A stretch of 64,000 bases of DNA from JARBAU01 sp029237525. Lineage in GTDB: Archaea > Thermoproteota > Nitrososphaeria > Nitrososphaerales > Nitrososphaeraceae. Below, piece after piece: positions 28,145 to 37,402 of the stretch. Positions within the stretch are counted from its first letter, which is position 1; every line of letters begins with the position of its first letter. The stretch is from contig DATBKT010000132.1 of the NCBI GenBank assembly GCA_036555705.1, forward strand, positions 1 to 64,000, written 5' to 3'. A program made the position numbers and the translations under genes. Below the pieces are notes generated by a model. The model searched no databases, was not told the origin of the DNA, and worked only from the letters and a program-made list of their open reading frames with translations.

Positions 28145-28966
28145 ATGACAATAACAATTCGTAGAAATAAAGATTTTACTGATCTCCTTAATATAAACCT
28201 CCAACTGAGATACGAAAGTAGAAGAAGAATTGATGATAAAGTACACGTTTCAGATATTATACCTACTACGTGTATTAGAAAGCAGTATTTTTCTAGAAAG
28301 CATCCCGAAATGGATCCTATTTCTAGCGATTCTATGCATAATTTTATTAGAGGAGAGGCCAGCGAATTTGTTATCACTAATCTTGTGAATATTGGGCTTG
28401 CGCAGCCTGACATAGAGTCTGATGGAATAGTTGCACATCCTGATTTGATGGTTAACGACGAAGTAATCGTAGAGTTAAAGGATACTCTTAGCGGAAAACG
28501 TTTGGATATAACTGACGAGAAGTTCAGATCTTATTTGAGGCAGCTGCTATATTATCTAGTGATAACTGATATCGAAAAAGGCATACTGTCCATAAGATAT
28601 AATTGCAAAGAGTTCAGATGGATACGGAGTGACTCCGAAGGTGATTATTACTTTAAACCACACGACGGCAAGGAACCCGGAATAGAAAGCTGGTCAGTAT
28701 CTCTACCTAAAGGAGATATTTCAAGAGAAATTCTCAAGAACGAGATGGTGAGACGCAAAAACCTTTTTCTTAATGCATTGCATCAAAATGATGTTTCAAT
28801 GCTGCCAAAGCTTAGCGAGCGCTACAGGGGCAATAAATGCACATTGTGTAAATATTACAATCTCTGTATGGATAATTCTAATGAAGAAGCTGATGAGGCC
28901 AAGGAGATGGCTAATGAGATTGATCTATTTGACATAGGCGGAGTGCTCGACTTTAAACCTCTATAA
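28145..28966 (+). CDS. Cas4/Dna2-like Fe-S PD-(D/E)XK nuclease
   Basis: A 273-residue protein with the layout of Cas4-type nucleases. One cysteine near the N-terminus (Cys43 in TTCIRKQYF) and three near the C-terminus (Cys232, Cys235, Cys241 in KCTLCKYYNLC) would bind a 4Fe-4S cluster. Between them lies the nuclease core: Asp100 in VAHPDLMV, the E-x-K pair Glu110-Lys112 in IVELKD, and the QxxxY motif in YLRQLLYYLV (residues 133-137). No cas genes or repeat array are near, so it is a stand-alone Cas4-like or RecB-like nuclease, perhaps in DNA repair. It has no obvious operon partner. Confidence 0.82.
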   Translation: MTITIRRNKDFTDLLNINLQLRYESRRRIDDKVHVSDIIPTTCIRKQYFSRKHPEMDPISSDSMHNFIRGEASEFVITNLVNIGLAQPDIESDGIVAHPDLMVNDEVIVELKDTLSGKRLDITDEKFRSYLRQLLYYLVITDIEKGILSIRYNCKEFRWIRSDSEGDYYFKPHDGKEPGIESWSVSLPKGDISREILKNEMVRRKNLFLNALHQNDVSMLPKLSERYRGNKCTLCKYYNLCMDNSNEEADEAKEMANEIDLFDIGGVLDFKPL

Positions 28967-29213
28967 GAACTAATGGGCCTTGCTTCATAAATTTATCTTG
29001 CATATCGGGAGTAACTTATCTCATATAATGATAAATGGCGAGCCTAAAATATTCGTTCTTAATCACAAGCAGCATTGATTGTATGTCTCTATGTTGTCTG
29101 GATTTTTCGGATCATCGTTATTCCAATCAAGTTTGAGCACACTCAGTGTTGCTTTCCGAAACTGGCATCCGGACAAGTTTTCATTATGGTTTAATCTATA
29201 ATTAATTTATGCA

Positions 29214-29732
29214 CTATCTCTGGCATACCACATCTCCGTAGAAAGGATTCACAACATCAAACAATTCGTTTGTCTTAAGTCCGACGTCTATGATGACGTT
29301 GCGTCCGCATACTCCTACTATAGATATAGGTGCAAAGAGAGCAGGATTACACAGTCTAATTTTCTCCTTGAGATTGTCAGTTTCACCGGTTACGTTGTAA
29401 TGCAATGAGTTTGCGCTACCTGTGTATATTGGACCTCCAGTTACAACTGAACCTGACTGAAAAGGGTCGCTAAAATCGTTAAGGCTCCAATTCCCTTTAA
29501 GATTACTCTGGTATTTAGGGTTGGATATTATAAACGAAATATCTGATTGCATCGTCGAACCATCTACGCATACTATAGTCCCCCTACCACCTCCATGGAT
29601 TAAAATTGGAGAATTATTCTGAGCACTGGCCATGTGATAGTCAGGCAGATTCCACAAAATTAGCGATATACTGAAAAAGGCAGCAAGTAGTATCGCTTCT
29701 GATTTTTTATTATTAATGCATGTTCGTTCCAT
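29214..29732 (-). CDS. Secreted protein of unknown function (172 aa)
   Basis: A signal peptide spans about residues 12-38 (AILLAAFFSISLILW ... ASAQ). The mature part begins near NNSPILIHGGGRGTIVCVDG and is polar and beta-rich, with four cysteines (VCVDG, RLCNP, GVCGR, VVCQR) that could form two disulfides. Family not recognised. A short frame after its stop, in another phase, is described under rejected items. Confidence 0.7.
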   Translation of the reverse strand: MERTCINNKKSEAILLAAFFSISLILWNLPDYHMASAQNNSPILIHGGGRGTIVCVDGSTMQSDISFIISNPKYQSNLKGNWSLNDFSDPFQSGSVVTGGPIYTGSANSLHYNVTGETDNLKEKIRLCNPALFAPISIVGVCGRNVIIDVGLKTNELFDVVNPFYGDVVCQR

Positions 29733-29866
29733 ACAATAAGGAAATGACTGAGATCATATAAGGTATTACATAGTATTATTGTAGACAACTCATGAGACTA
29801 GACAAATTGGACATGAGACAATTAACTAGTTTTTGAAAAATGCGCGAGATCATCCATCTCTTGAAT

Positions 29867-30010
29867 TCATGCGCCAATGCTTTCCTTATGCCATGAGTAA
29901 CAAGATGTGCATAGTATTTTGCCACAATCACATCTACGATCTACTAAAAGATAATTTTGTTCGCATTCATCGCATACTTCAATTTCCCTTTCTACCCCAT
30001 AAATTATCAT
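29867..30010 (-). CDS. Zinc-binding microprotein (47 aa)
   Basis: A 47-residue frame from an ATG. Cysteines and a histidine occur at the right spacing for zinc: VCDECEQ (C-x2-C), RRCDCGK (C-x-C), LCTSCYSWH (C-x2-C, then His). Such a density of metal ligands in 30 residues is unlikely by chance. It resembles a compact treble-clef or RING/B-box-like knuckle, but the family is not recognised. Too short for usual gene callers. Confidence 0.6.
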   Translation of the reverse strand: MIIYGVEREIEVCDECEQNYLLVDRRCDCGKILCTSCYSWHKESIGA

Positions 30011-30303
30011 AGTCTTTAGCAAGTCTTTTGAAAATATCTGAATCTATTTTTATTAGGTATGATCTTTACATTTTGCCACAATAATGTGCGAAAACTTTCA
30101 CAAAGAATAATACAGTAAGCTAAAATCCTATATTCATGCGGCGAAACAAATCGATTGTTGAAACAACCAAAACATCTAGTTCTCATCTAGGGCTAAATAG
30201 AATTGATCTAAATCCATTCCGCCAATATATTAAAAATCTAGTCACGAACTATCAAGCCTATTGATTAATTCTATTTCCTTAGTTGGAACTTGAATGTATT
30301 CAA

Positions 30304-30645
30304 CTAAAATCCATATGATTTCAATACATTGTGAGAGATCGTTAGATAGAAATACGTGCCATCGAATCGTTCGATTATTGATTTTGGTACTAGATATTCT
30401 TGCAGATTAGAAGAATCAAAATCTATTAGTACTATGTTATCGTTATACTCTGCTACTACGTTCCCACACAACATGCCTTCCATGGTCTTTGCAAGAGCTT
30501 TCGAACTGTATATCTTGGACCAATCATCTACTTGGATGGAGTAGTCAGAATCCTTAAAATTAGCGTCACAGTCGTCACTCTTGATGAGGCTCGTTGTTTC
30601 CTTAAGTAAAGATCTGTATGTTCCATCGTTACTTTCATTATCCAT
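30304..30645 (-). CDS. Hypothetical protein (113 aa)
   Basis: A soluble acidic N-terminal half (KSDDCDANFKDSDYSIQ) is followed by a beta-rich half (MLCGNVVAEYNDNIVLIDFD, then YLVPKSIIERFDGTYFYLTI). The second part resembles small barrel domains such as PRC or DUF2171-type folds; that is only an impression of pattern. No signal peptide. Single gene with gene-free flanks. Confidence 0.6.
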   Translation of the reverse strand: MDNESNDGTYRSLLKETTSLIKSDDCDANFKDSDYSIQVDDWSKIYSSKALAKTMEGMLCGNVVAEYNDNIVLIDFDSSNLQEYLVPKSIIERFDGTYFYLTISHNVLKSYGF

Positions 30646-31132
30646 TTATGTTTTGTATTGTGGTTCTTAGAATATGACTATATATACACAATGAAAAATA
30701 GTTCGAGTTTGAAGTCAATATTATTAGTTTAAAATGGATGCATGGCTAAAATGTTGGGAAATAATATAACGCTGATATACAGTGGCGTGGCGTGTTGTTT
30801 CATAATCACTGAACCTTGCGATGTGTTTATGATTAGTAAATTTAGCTAAAGGTGATGGCAAGTAGTCCATTATGGACCAATCACTATCGTATCGATTAAG
30901 TGATAATCATACGAATTCCTATTGGGCTCATCGATTCTTTTTAGTTTGATAATATTTGGCATGATTTAAGTAAAAAATCCATCTCAAATAATGATAATAA
31001 GAATTAACAATTAGAAGAATCTAGAATAAATCAAATGGATTATTCAAGTAAAGGACGATATCTGTGTACCGTGAAAAAGTTTAGATCGATCAGGTTATGT
31101 ATATCTAGTCTAGTATTGACAACAGAAGCTGA
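30646..31132 (+). other. Intergenic, no gene seen
   Basis: About 490 AT-rich bases with only short frames; nothing recognised. Confidence 0.45.
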
Positions 31133-31447
31133 TTACTCACCATTTACGCTCATAGTAGTTGGAAGGTCTTTTGTCAATCTCATTAACGTTTGTATGTCAA
31201 TATATAACAAGATCATATCTGTTGGCTCGTCTAGAATCTTGCATTTCACGAGTATTTCTTCATTTTTCTCAGTCTCAAACAGGACAAAGCCTGGACCTGA
31301 ATCTATTTGCAAATCATCCGGAATTACCAACTTATTTTCTAATGATTCTTGAATGTTTATTTTGAATGACTTTTGGCCGATATTTGCAGATCCTGAAATA
31401 TAGCCATCCCCTAAATTTACAGTCAAACTGAGTTTCAAGGATATCAT
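31133..31447 (-). CDS. Hypothetical beta-rich protein (104 aa)
   Basis: A soluble, mostly beta-pattern protein (SLKLSLTVNLGDGYISGSAN, GFVLFETEKNEEILVKCKIL). It has no cysteine pair, membrane helix or known motif. The coding character of this strand is better than that of the two plus-strand frames over it. Function unknown. Confidence 0.5.
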   Translation of the reverse strand: MISLKLSLTVNLGDGYISGSANIGQKSFKINIQESLENKLVIPDDLQIDSGPGFVLFETEKNEEILVKCKILDEPTDMILLYIDIQTLMRLTKDLPTTMSVNGE

Positions 31448-32395
31448 GCTATTGATGTCATCATTATTATTCTATTCTCATCCTTTCTGAGATTAATAAT
31501 CAATAATCTATTTAGCAGACGTCAGCAGTGGTTTAACGATTATGCTTGCGAAATAGATTACGTATTAATGAAATTTTTGTTAGATTTATTATAAATTTTC
31601 AAGTTCTCATGGATCTTTTGATGACTTTCTCAGATATTATTTCTTGATCAAAATGTCATAAAGGGAGTTAAGCATAAGTAAATGTTAACATAATCAGCTG
31701 AGAGTGACACTGCAATATCTTAATTTAAATCACTAATACATGATTCAATTCCTCTTTGTCTAGTTGATATCGTTGAATACGATGGCTTGCATGTGCCTAT
31801 CTCTAGGATTCTATAATGGTTATCAATCATAATAAGTGCATTATTATTTTGGATTAAATAACAATGGTTTACTAGTCAGTCTATATTTTATAGATCTAAC
31901 TGTCCTGACAATAATGCATACTTGTACACATGTGACTTATTGGGCAAGCATCTGCATATAAAGAGCTTTAGAGCATGGAGTAATACTTTTTGATTTCTCA
32001 AGAAGTTACTTAAGTTAGTAACAAATTATTATAATTTTATTGGCCTCAGCTGCTTGGTTGACAAAAAATTAGAAAACTGAGGTAAATTAGTACTTTTAGC
32101 AATTGGATCAGGATAAAAACAAAATTGGATACCTAAAAACTTGTCAGATTGATTTTCAACTCATGATATTAATGATCAGAATAATTTAATACAAACATAT
32201 CACGGATTGTAAAAGAACAAGCAATGCGTGACAATGGATTTTGATTCGCTGGTATTGCATAGATATTAAGTGGAATTATCACCCCTACCAATTCTGTTCT
32301 TAATATAGCGATTAAAGCTACTGTAATCTGCATTTGTACCAAAATATTAAAAATAATATCTTGATCCTTGCCATATATACTAATTTTCAGTTTAT
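31448..32395 (+). other. Long gene-free stretch
   Basis: About 950 strongly AT-rich bases. I found no coding-like frame, no pseudogene remnant and no clear repeat. Confidence 0.5.
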
Positions 32396-32629
32396 TTAGC
32401 TGTTTTTAATCAGACTTGAAGCAACTTTTAAGTAAAATCCTGTTGCAAGGAGCAAGATGCCTATGAGAATCGTGACATATCCATTTCCTGTCCACTCGGG
32501 ATTGCGGTACATAAATGATGCGGTCGGACCGATAATAGATTTGCTTTGAAGGAGAAAAATAGTCCCAAAAACCATAGTAAGTGCTCCAATAATTAAGCAA
32601 ATATTTGCTAGTGGAGAATATGATTTCAC
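32396..32629 (-). CDS. Small two-helix membrane protein
   Basis: Seventy-seven residues with two hydrophobic helices (about 7-27 and 50-70) joined by a short polar loop (SFMYRNPEWTGNGYV). No cysteines or metal ligands. Similar in plan to the protein at 17655-17867 but not in sequence. Function unknown. Confidence 0.6.
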   Translation of the reverse strand: MKSYSPLANICLIIGALTMVFGTIFLLQSKSIIGPTASFMYRNPEWTGNGYVTILIGILLLATGFYLKVASSLIKNS

Positions 32630-33025
32630 ATGTGAAACTTAATTATTCCAGATAAGTATCTTACTATACAAATATTTATATTTTCCAGATTCTTAGAAAA
32701 TTCATCATTGTTTTTCAACCCATCTTTACGAGTATAATCTATATGGCAAAGACGGGAACTCGTTAACAAGTCTAGCCTGTAATTAACTGATTGTTACCTT
32801 AGCCTAACAACTGAATGAAAGGGGTAAATTCAACAATGTGCATTTGTTCTGGTCAATCAAAAAAATTCTTGATTCAAAAATAATTGGATATTTCGAATCA
32901 AATTTATTTATGGAAATCCATTCCGGTTAGCAACAGACCAAATCTAAGCAATGTAAATCACAGACCAAGGATTTTTCTCGCCAAATGTGCAGGAGGCAGT
33001 TTTATATTTGTACGGTGGCTAATTA

Positions 33026-33142
33026 CTAGTCACTTTCTGTATCGCCAGATTCTTCCTCAACTTCATCATCCGCCTCATCCTGCTCATCATCCTCCAGGGC
33101 ATGATTTTCATCTTTTATTTCGTCGCTTTCCGTTTCAGACAT
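33026..33142 (-). CDS. Highly acidic microprotein (38 aa)
   Basis: A 38-residue frame from an ATG with more than half Asp/Glu (ALEDDEQDEADDEVEEES). A TATA-like element (tttaaatca, about 33168-33176 on this strand) lies about 30 bases upstream of the start, as expected for a leaderless archaeal gene. The overlapping plus-strand frame is hydrophobic and has no such support. It could be a disordered chaperone-like or DNA-mimic peptide, or a coincidence of base composition. Confidence 0.4.
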   Translation of the reverse strand: MSETESDEIKDENHALEDDEQDEADDEVEEESGDTESD

Positions 33143-33645
33143 TATGTAAGATATATCTGGGACCAGGTGATTTAAATTATACCCAAATCACTTACGACGA
33201 ACCTTAGTAGTTTATGACAGGTGTTGGCCAATTAGGTGTTAACAGCTTAGTCAGGCAGATTCATTTTTTCAGTTGTAGATATCTCATTCGTGGAGAAGTG
33301 ACGCCGAATCCTTAAGTCTAAATCATCGTTAATTAAACAATGGCTAAGTTCTCAAACTTTTATGAACATATACCTTGTGCTCTAAAGATAGTCGTGATGA
33401 GAATTTGGTGTTAATAACTAATCAATCGAATTTCTGAATATCAAGTTAAGAACCTCGAAAAATTCATGCATCATATATATACTTGTCCAATTTAATGTCT
33501 AATCAGTATAATGTATAGAGAGTAATAAAATGCTGGAAAATATCTATTTTTAGTCATTTAATTCAATTAGTAATAATGTAAGCCCCAAACTAATTGACGA
33601 TTGATAGTCTTAATGTGTATTATTTAGTGATCAACTACTATTGAT
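33143..33645 (+). other. Intergenic, no gene seen
   Basis: About 500 AT-rich bases between the acidic microprotein and the CDGSH gene; nothing recognised besides the likely TATA element of the microprotein. Confidence 0.45.
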
Positions 33646-33835
33646 ATGGCTAGATCAATTAGAAAAGAAGCTAAGGGTCCAATGGAAGTTAAAATAGGAA
33701 GTATGAGAAAATGGATATGTGTGGGCTCGTATGAATCGACCAATTTGTGATGGCTCGCATAAAAAGATCTTGGATGAAATAGAAGGCAAAGTATTCAAGT
33801 ACCATCCAAATGGAACAAGAATCGAAATCATATAG
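33646..33835 (+). pseudogene. CDGSH iron-sulfur domain gene with frameshift
   Basis: Two frames together encode a CDGSH protein. The first gives MARSIRKEAKGPMEVKIG ... KWIC and stops soon after the break. The second gives MNRPICDGSHKKILDEIEGK and continues through KYHPNGTRIEII to a stop at 33833-33835. In an intact gene the cluster ligands are C-x-C-x2-S-x3-P-x-C-D-G-x-H; here the short stretch between KWIC and MNRP (about 33718-33735) has lost bases, so the first C-x-C is destroyed and the frame shifts. CDGSH proteins carry a 2Fe-2S cluster. Either a young pseudogene or a sequencing error. Confidence 0.78.
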
Positions 33836-34196
33836 AGAGATGCAGAAATCACTGACTTTTTTCTACATAAACCAACTGTCTAGTGATTCTATATTATAAT
33901 ACGACTAGTAAATAGATATCTATTCGAGTAACATGATAAGCCACACCATTTTTCACAATCTTTATGATCAGAGTCAGACTGATCTTTATATCTGTCCTAT
34001 GCGCGATAAGAAAATACAAGTTGAGTATAAATAGATATTATGTGAAGCATTATAGGCATTTAACACCTATTTTGTCGCCTATTCATCGAGTATCCATGAA
34101 TTTGTCATGCCGATTTGCTACGCTAAAGCGAAATAACTGTCCATTTTCCACCATCATGTATCGAATTTCAACCTAATCTCTGCTCGAAGTATCCCA
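33836..34196 (+). other. Intergenic, no gene seen
   Basis: About 360 AT-rich bases. An open frame at 33964-34176 lacks coding character and is not called. Confidence 0.45.
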
Positions 34197-34694
34197 TTAC
34201 CTGATTGATCGAATTGCATCAAATGATTCATTTTCATAATTAAATGCGTCTGCTAGCGACTGCATTGACGCTTCACTTTCAGTTGAGTTTGCTGTTGATA
34301 AATAGTTTCGGAAGTGTATATAGCTTTGAAGCTCCGACTCTAGACTCTTTGTGTAAAGAGTCGATGCATTGTAGTACTGTCCTGTCATTTGTAAAATTTT
34401 TGAGTCGTCAACTACTTTTTGAAATTTAGGTAGATAATCATTCGTAATTGACACCATAGTTTGATTGTTGTATTTCCCGTCAGCAAATTTCGAGGTTTCG
34501 TTTTGGTAACTCTGGGTTAGGTTTCGTGATTTATTTATCAAATCCTTAAACGATATTGGCAACGAAGAAATATCTCGTGTTACAGAGGCTGCATCGACAT
34601 GGCCAGAACCCAGTGGGGAGAAGATAAATATAAAAAATGCCGCTATTATTAATATTGTAAAAATTGAGTTAAATCTATTATTGTACCGGCACAT
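34197..34694 (-). CDS. Secreted helical protein, unknown (165 aa)
   Basis: A signal peptide or anchor at about residues 9-35 (IFTILIIAAFFIFIF ... VDAAS) is followed by about 125 polar residues with helical heptad-like spacing (FKDLINKSRNLTQSYQNETS, LPKFQKVVDDSKILQMTGQY). It has several N-x-S/T sites. It looks like a secreted helical bundle; no family recognised. Confidence 0.65.
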   Translation of the reverse strand: MCRYNNRFNSIFTILIIAAFFIFIFSPLGSGHVDAASVTRDISSLPISFKDLINKSRNLTQSYQNETSKFADGKYNNQTMVSITNDYLPKFQKVVDDSKILQMTGQYYNASTLYTKSLESELQSYIHFRNYLSTANSTESEASMQSLADAFNYENESFDAIRSIR

Positions 34695-35209
34695 CGAATA
34701 TTACATGAACTATTTATTTATATTCTGATTAGACAACTTTGGGAACGTTTTGCATCAATTATAGTAATCCTTGCTACTCTTACAAAGGATCGGCATGCTA
34801 AATGTTCCTAAATGCATTTGAAGAAATTACGCATTACTTGATAGAATGATACGTAGCCGGATCAACCTTCATCGAACCGTATCGTGTTGATCTGTTTATT
34901 AATACCATTCTGATTTAATTTGTACCTATTTAGCATTATTAATCCAGAGGCAATAGTTTTCAGACACACTTTGATCTATCTTTTGCCTAAACCTGTTAAT
35001 TTAAAATCCTATGAATTGCCTCCTGATGAATAGTCTAGTAGAAAGCATGTGTCCATACGATCACCGCTATATAGTCTCAAATCCTGTCGACTAAATTCAA
35101 ATATTAATTTTATCTCAGTCTACTAAGATAAGCTTTCGATCAACATGTGTAGAACCGCAATTTGTACTTGCGATCCGTACAGCGCAGCTATATTCTACTA
35201 GATCAATGA
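34695..35209 (+). other. Intergenic, no gene seen
   Basis: About 515 AT-rich bases; no coding-like frame or repeat recognised. Confidence 0.45.
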
Positions 35210-35848
35210 TCAGATCTCATGAATTAGACCAATTAGGCTCCTTTTGGATTTGGGCTGCAAAATCTTTCGAGGATATCCCAGGCATAGGATCGACGACGGA
35301 GTGTATTTGGTTTCGAGGGCGTTCATGACCTTGATCTCATCAATCATACCAATCCAAATAGAACTTAATCCAAGAGCGTGAGCTGCAAGCTGTGCATATG
35401 CCGCAGCCAATGTAGCGTCTTGTAACGAAAATTTCTTGAGAATATCTTGTGGAAAATTCATTCTTACCCGTTCTGGATTCATACAAAATACGAGAACTAC
35501 TGGCGCATTGACATAAGGTTGCTTATTGGCAGCTTCGACAAGCTTGACTTTGATCTCATCTCTCTTTACATTAAAAATTTCAAAGCCCTGAAACCCTCCT
35601 GCAGTGGGGGCTGTATCGGCGGCTGCGAATATCATCTCAATTTTTGAATCTTCGACTGGCTTTGTCTCATCAAATTTTCTCTGAGATCTTCTTCCCAACA
35701 TCACGTTAAAAATATTAGTTCTTAGTGCCTCATCTACTTCCTCAATATCGATATTTGCTTCTTCAACTTTCGGATAAAGCAGGTCTTGACTAGTCTTATG
35801 AGTTCCAGCAAACATCCTAGAAAATACGTCTTTAGGATATGACACCAA
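35210..35848 (-). CDS. Nitroreductase family FMN protein
   Basis: A 212-residue flavoprotein of the nitroreductase fold. RRSQRKFDETKPVED (about residues 53-67) is the phosphate-binding Arg-rich block, APTAGGFQGFEIFNV gives the second FMN block, and AAYAQLAAHALGLSSIWIGM is the typical helix near the C-terminus, followed by LCLGYP. These enzymes reduce small electrophiles with NAD(P)H; the substrate cannot be inferred. The first about 45 residues are an N-terminal extension. Confidence 0.85.
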   Translation of the reverse strand: MVSYPKDVFSRMFAGTHKTSQDLLYPKVEEANIDIEEVDEALRTNIFNVMLGRRSQRKFDETKPVEDSKIEMIFAAADTAPTAGGFQGFEIFNVKRDEIKVKLVEAANKQPYVNAPVVLVFCMNPERVRMNFPQDILKKFSLQDATLAAAYAQLAAHALGLSSIWIGMIDEIKVMNALETKYTPSSILCLGYPRKILQPKSKRSLIGLIHEI

Positions 35849-36189
35849 TCATAATATCATAGCATGCTCTAAAAAAGAGTTTCTATAACCAATATCTGGA
35901 CTTGCAACAAACAATTATTTTCTAGACATATTGTTAAGAATCTAGCTAGAATTTAATATATCAAGTATGAGTCATAAACCAACGCAAATAATTGCAGCCT
36001 GTTTCTTGAAAAGTGTACGTTATGGTGTTACATACCACTCTTCCTGAATTAGAATTAGCACTATTCAGCAAGACTCAATTCAATTCCATACTTATTTGGG
36101 TAATTATCTTATTCTCTGGGTCGTAAATAGAGAGCAGGTTAAGGTAATCTCAATGGCAAATTGCGGACAAAGATTTTTATACATCATAT
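35849..36189 (+). other. Intergenic, no gene seen
   Basis: About 340 bases that must hold divergent promoters; a TATA-like run (tttttatac, about 36173-36181) lies directly before the next start. Confidence 0.45.
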
Positions 36190-36540
36190 ATGCAGGTTAC
36201 GATAAATTTGATATTTGATGCTCAAAGAATTGTCATGATCGTGTCTGTAGTTTATCTTGTTCTCTTTTTTGCATTAGGTTCTGGATTATTTAATTCAATT
36301 ATTGAGGGTTCATCCAGAGGTACTAGGTCTTTTATTCTACCTACAAGATCGATCCAGACCATTGGAGAAACTATTGTGACAACAATGATCTTATTTATTG
36401 GCATGGCAGGCGCGTTTCTTCTATATAAGGCCGGAAACTCGATCACTCCGAAAAATCAAGGAGGATTGCTAATAGCCGGTTTTGCGACAATCGGTATAGC
36501 CATGCTTTTGGGATTCAGATTAGTAGTTATCAAAGTTTGA
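36190..36540 (+). CDS. Three-helix membrane protein, unknown
   Basis: A 116-residue protein with hydrophobic segments at about 13-35, 60-80 and 92-112. Between the first two is a polar loop, IIEGSSRGTRSFILPTRSIQ. No catalytic or metal motif. Composition and segment order look like a conserved small thaumarchaeal membrane protein, but I do not recognise a family. Confidence 0.7.
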   Translation: MQVTINLIFDAQRIVMIVSVVYLVLFFALGSGLFNSIIEGSSRGTRSFILPTRSIQTIGETIVTTMILFIGMAGAFLLYKAGNSITPKNQGGLLIAGFATIGIAMLLGFRLVVIKV

Positions 36541-36824
36541 CTTTTAGACTAATGTTATCAGTTAATGTGACTTCGATTAACACACCATACATACAATCCA
36601 ATTTTTCGTTATATATGACATCGTATTACTTTCACACTTCGATTAAGGCTTCAGATTTCTACCTTGAATTGCAAACTACTTTGTAATAACAAAAGTCATA
36701 TCCTATGCATCTACTTCTGCGGCGATACTGCCAACCCATAATCAGTTGCGTAAACCCTGGTAGTTCGATCTAATTATTACAGACTATTGCTTGATTTATT
36801 CTAAAGCACCATTGAATATTTAGT

Positions 36825-37082
36825 TCATTTATTTTTTCCTTTGTCCCCTTGACCCTCTATTACTATCATGGTCAAAGTTGATCGAACCTTGTCTATTCTT
36901 CTGACATGCCATGTAATAGTTTCTCTAAGTTTATCCATAGTATCCGATCTAATTTTCAGGATTATATCATATACACCATAAACTCCACTTACCTCGATGA
37001 TTTCTGGTAATTTTTTTAATTCTCTGAGTATTTCTTCTTCCGATCCAAGATCACAGTTAATCAAAACATATGCAGTTGGCAT
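36825..37082 (-). CDS. Stand-alone Lrp/AsnC effector (RAM) domain protein
   Basis: An 85-residue protein matching only the ligand-binding RAM half of Lrp/AsnC regulators: YVLINCDLGSEEEILRELKK, GVYDIILKIRSDTMDKLRE and STLTMIVIEG. The DNA-binding HTH half is missing. Such single-domain proteins form ring or dimer assemblies that bind amino acids. It may modulate full-length Lrp proteins elsewhere. Confidence 0.85.
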   Translation of the reverse strand: MPTAYVLINCDLGSEEEILRELKKLPEIIEVSGVYGVYDIILKIRSDTMDKLRETITWHVRRIDKVRSTLTMIVIEGQGDKGKNK

Positions 37083-37402
37083 AATGATTTACCCTTTAGC
37101 TAGTCTCGGAACTATTAAACTCTTTTGAAAATTCGAATTAGTTATGTCGGTTCTTGTTGATATGATATGCTTGACTAGGCGTGTCTCTATTTTTTACTAG
37201 CCATAAACACACTTCAAACAGTCATGCCATCAATGAGCTGTTATCTTTTATTTATTCAAAAAAAACTCTGTATTATTTGGACAGGTTTTTATTAATTGAT
37301 GTTATCGTATTGGACTGTGTAACTCAATATTATTACAGAACTGAATACCGTATCAAAAAAGAATGAGGCGTAAAGATCTACTGTTTGCAGCTAAATCTGG
37401 TT
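37083..37402 (+). other. Intergenic, no gene seen
   Basis: About 320 AT-rich bases; the frame at 37181-37366 has no coding character. Confidence 0.45.

Noticed and set aside
28145..28966. CRISPR locus near the Cas4-like gene
   Set aside because: No direct repeats with regular spacers and no other cas gene were seen in the flanks.
29063..29213. Short minus-strand frame after the secreted protein stop, reading GCQFRKATLSVLKLDWNN then DDPKN, ending QCCL
   Set aside because: Protein-like residues, but no ATG start, a different phase from the gene just upstream and no recognised family. It may be a remnant, so it is noted but not called.
32884..33207. 107-aa plus-strand frame, rich in Pro/His
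   Set aside because: It is the mirror of the acidic minus-strand microprotein; the HPPHPAHHPP run results from GAT/GAG codons on the other strand.
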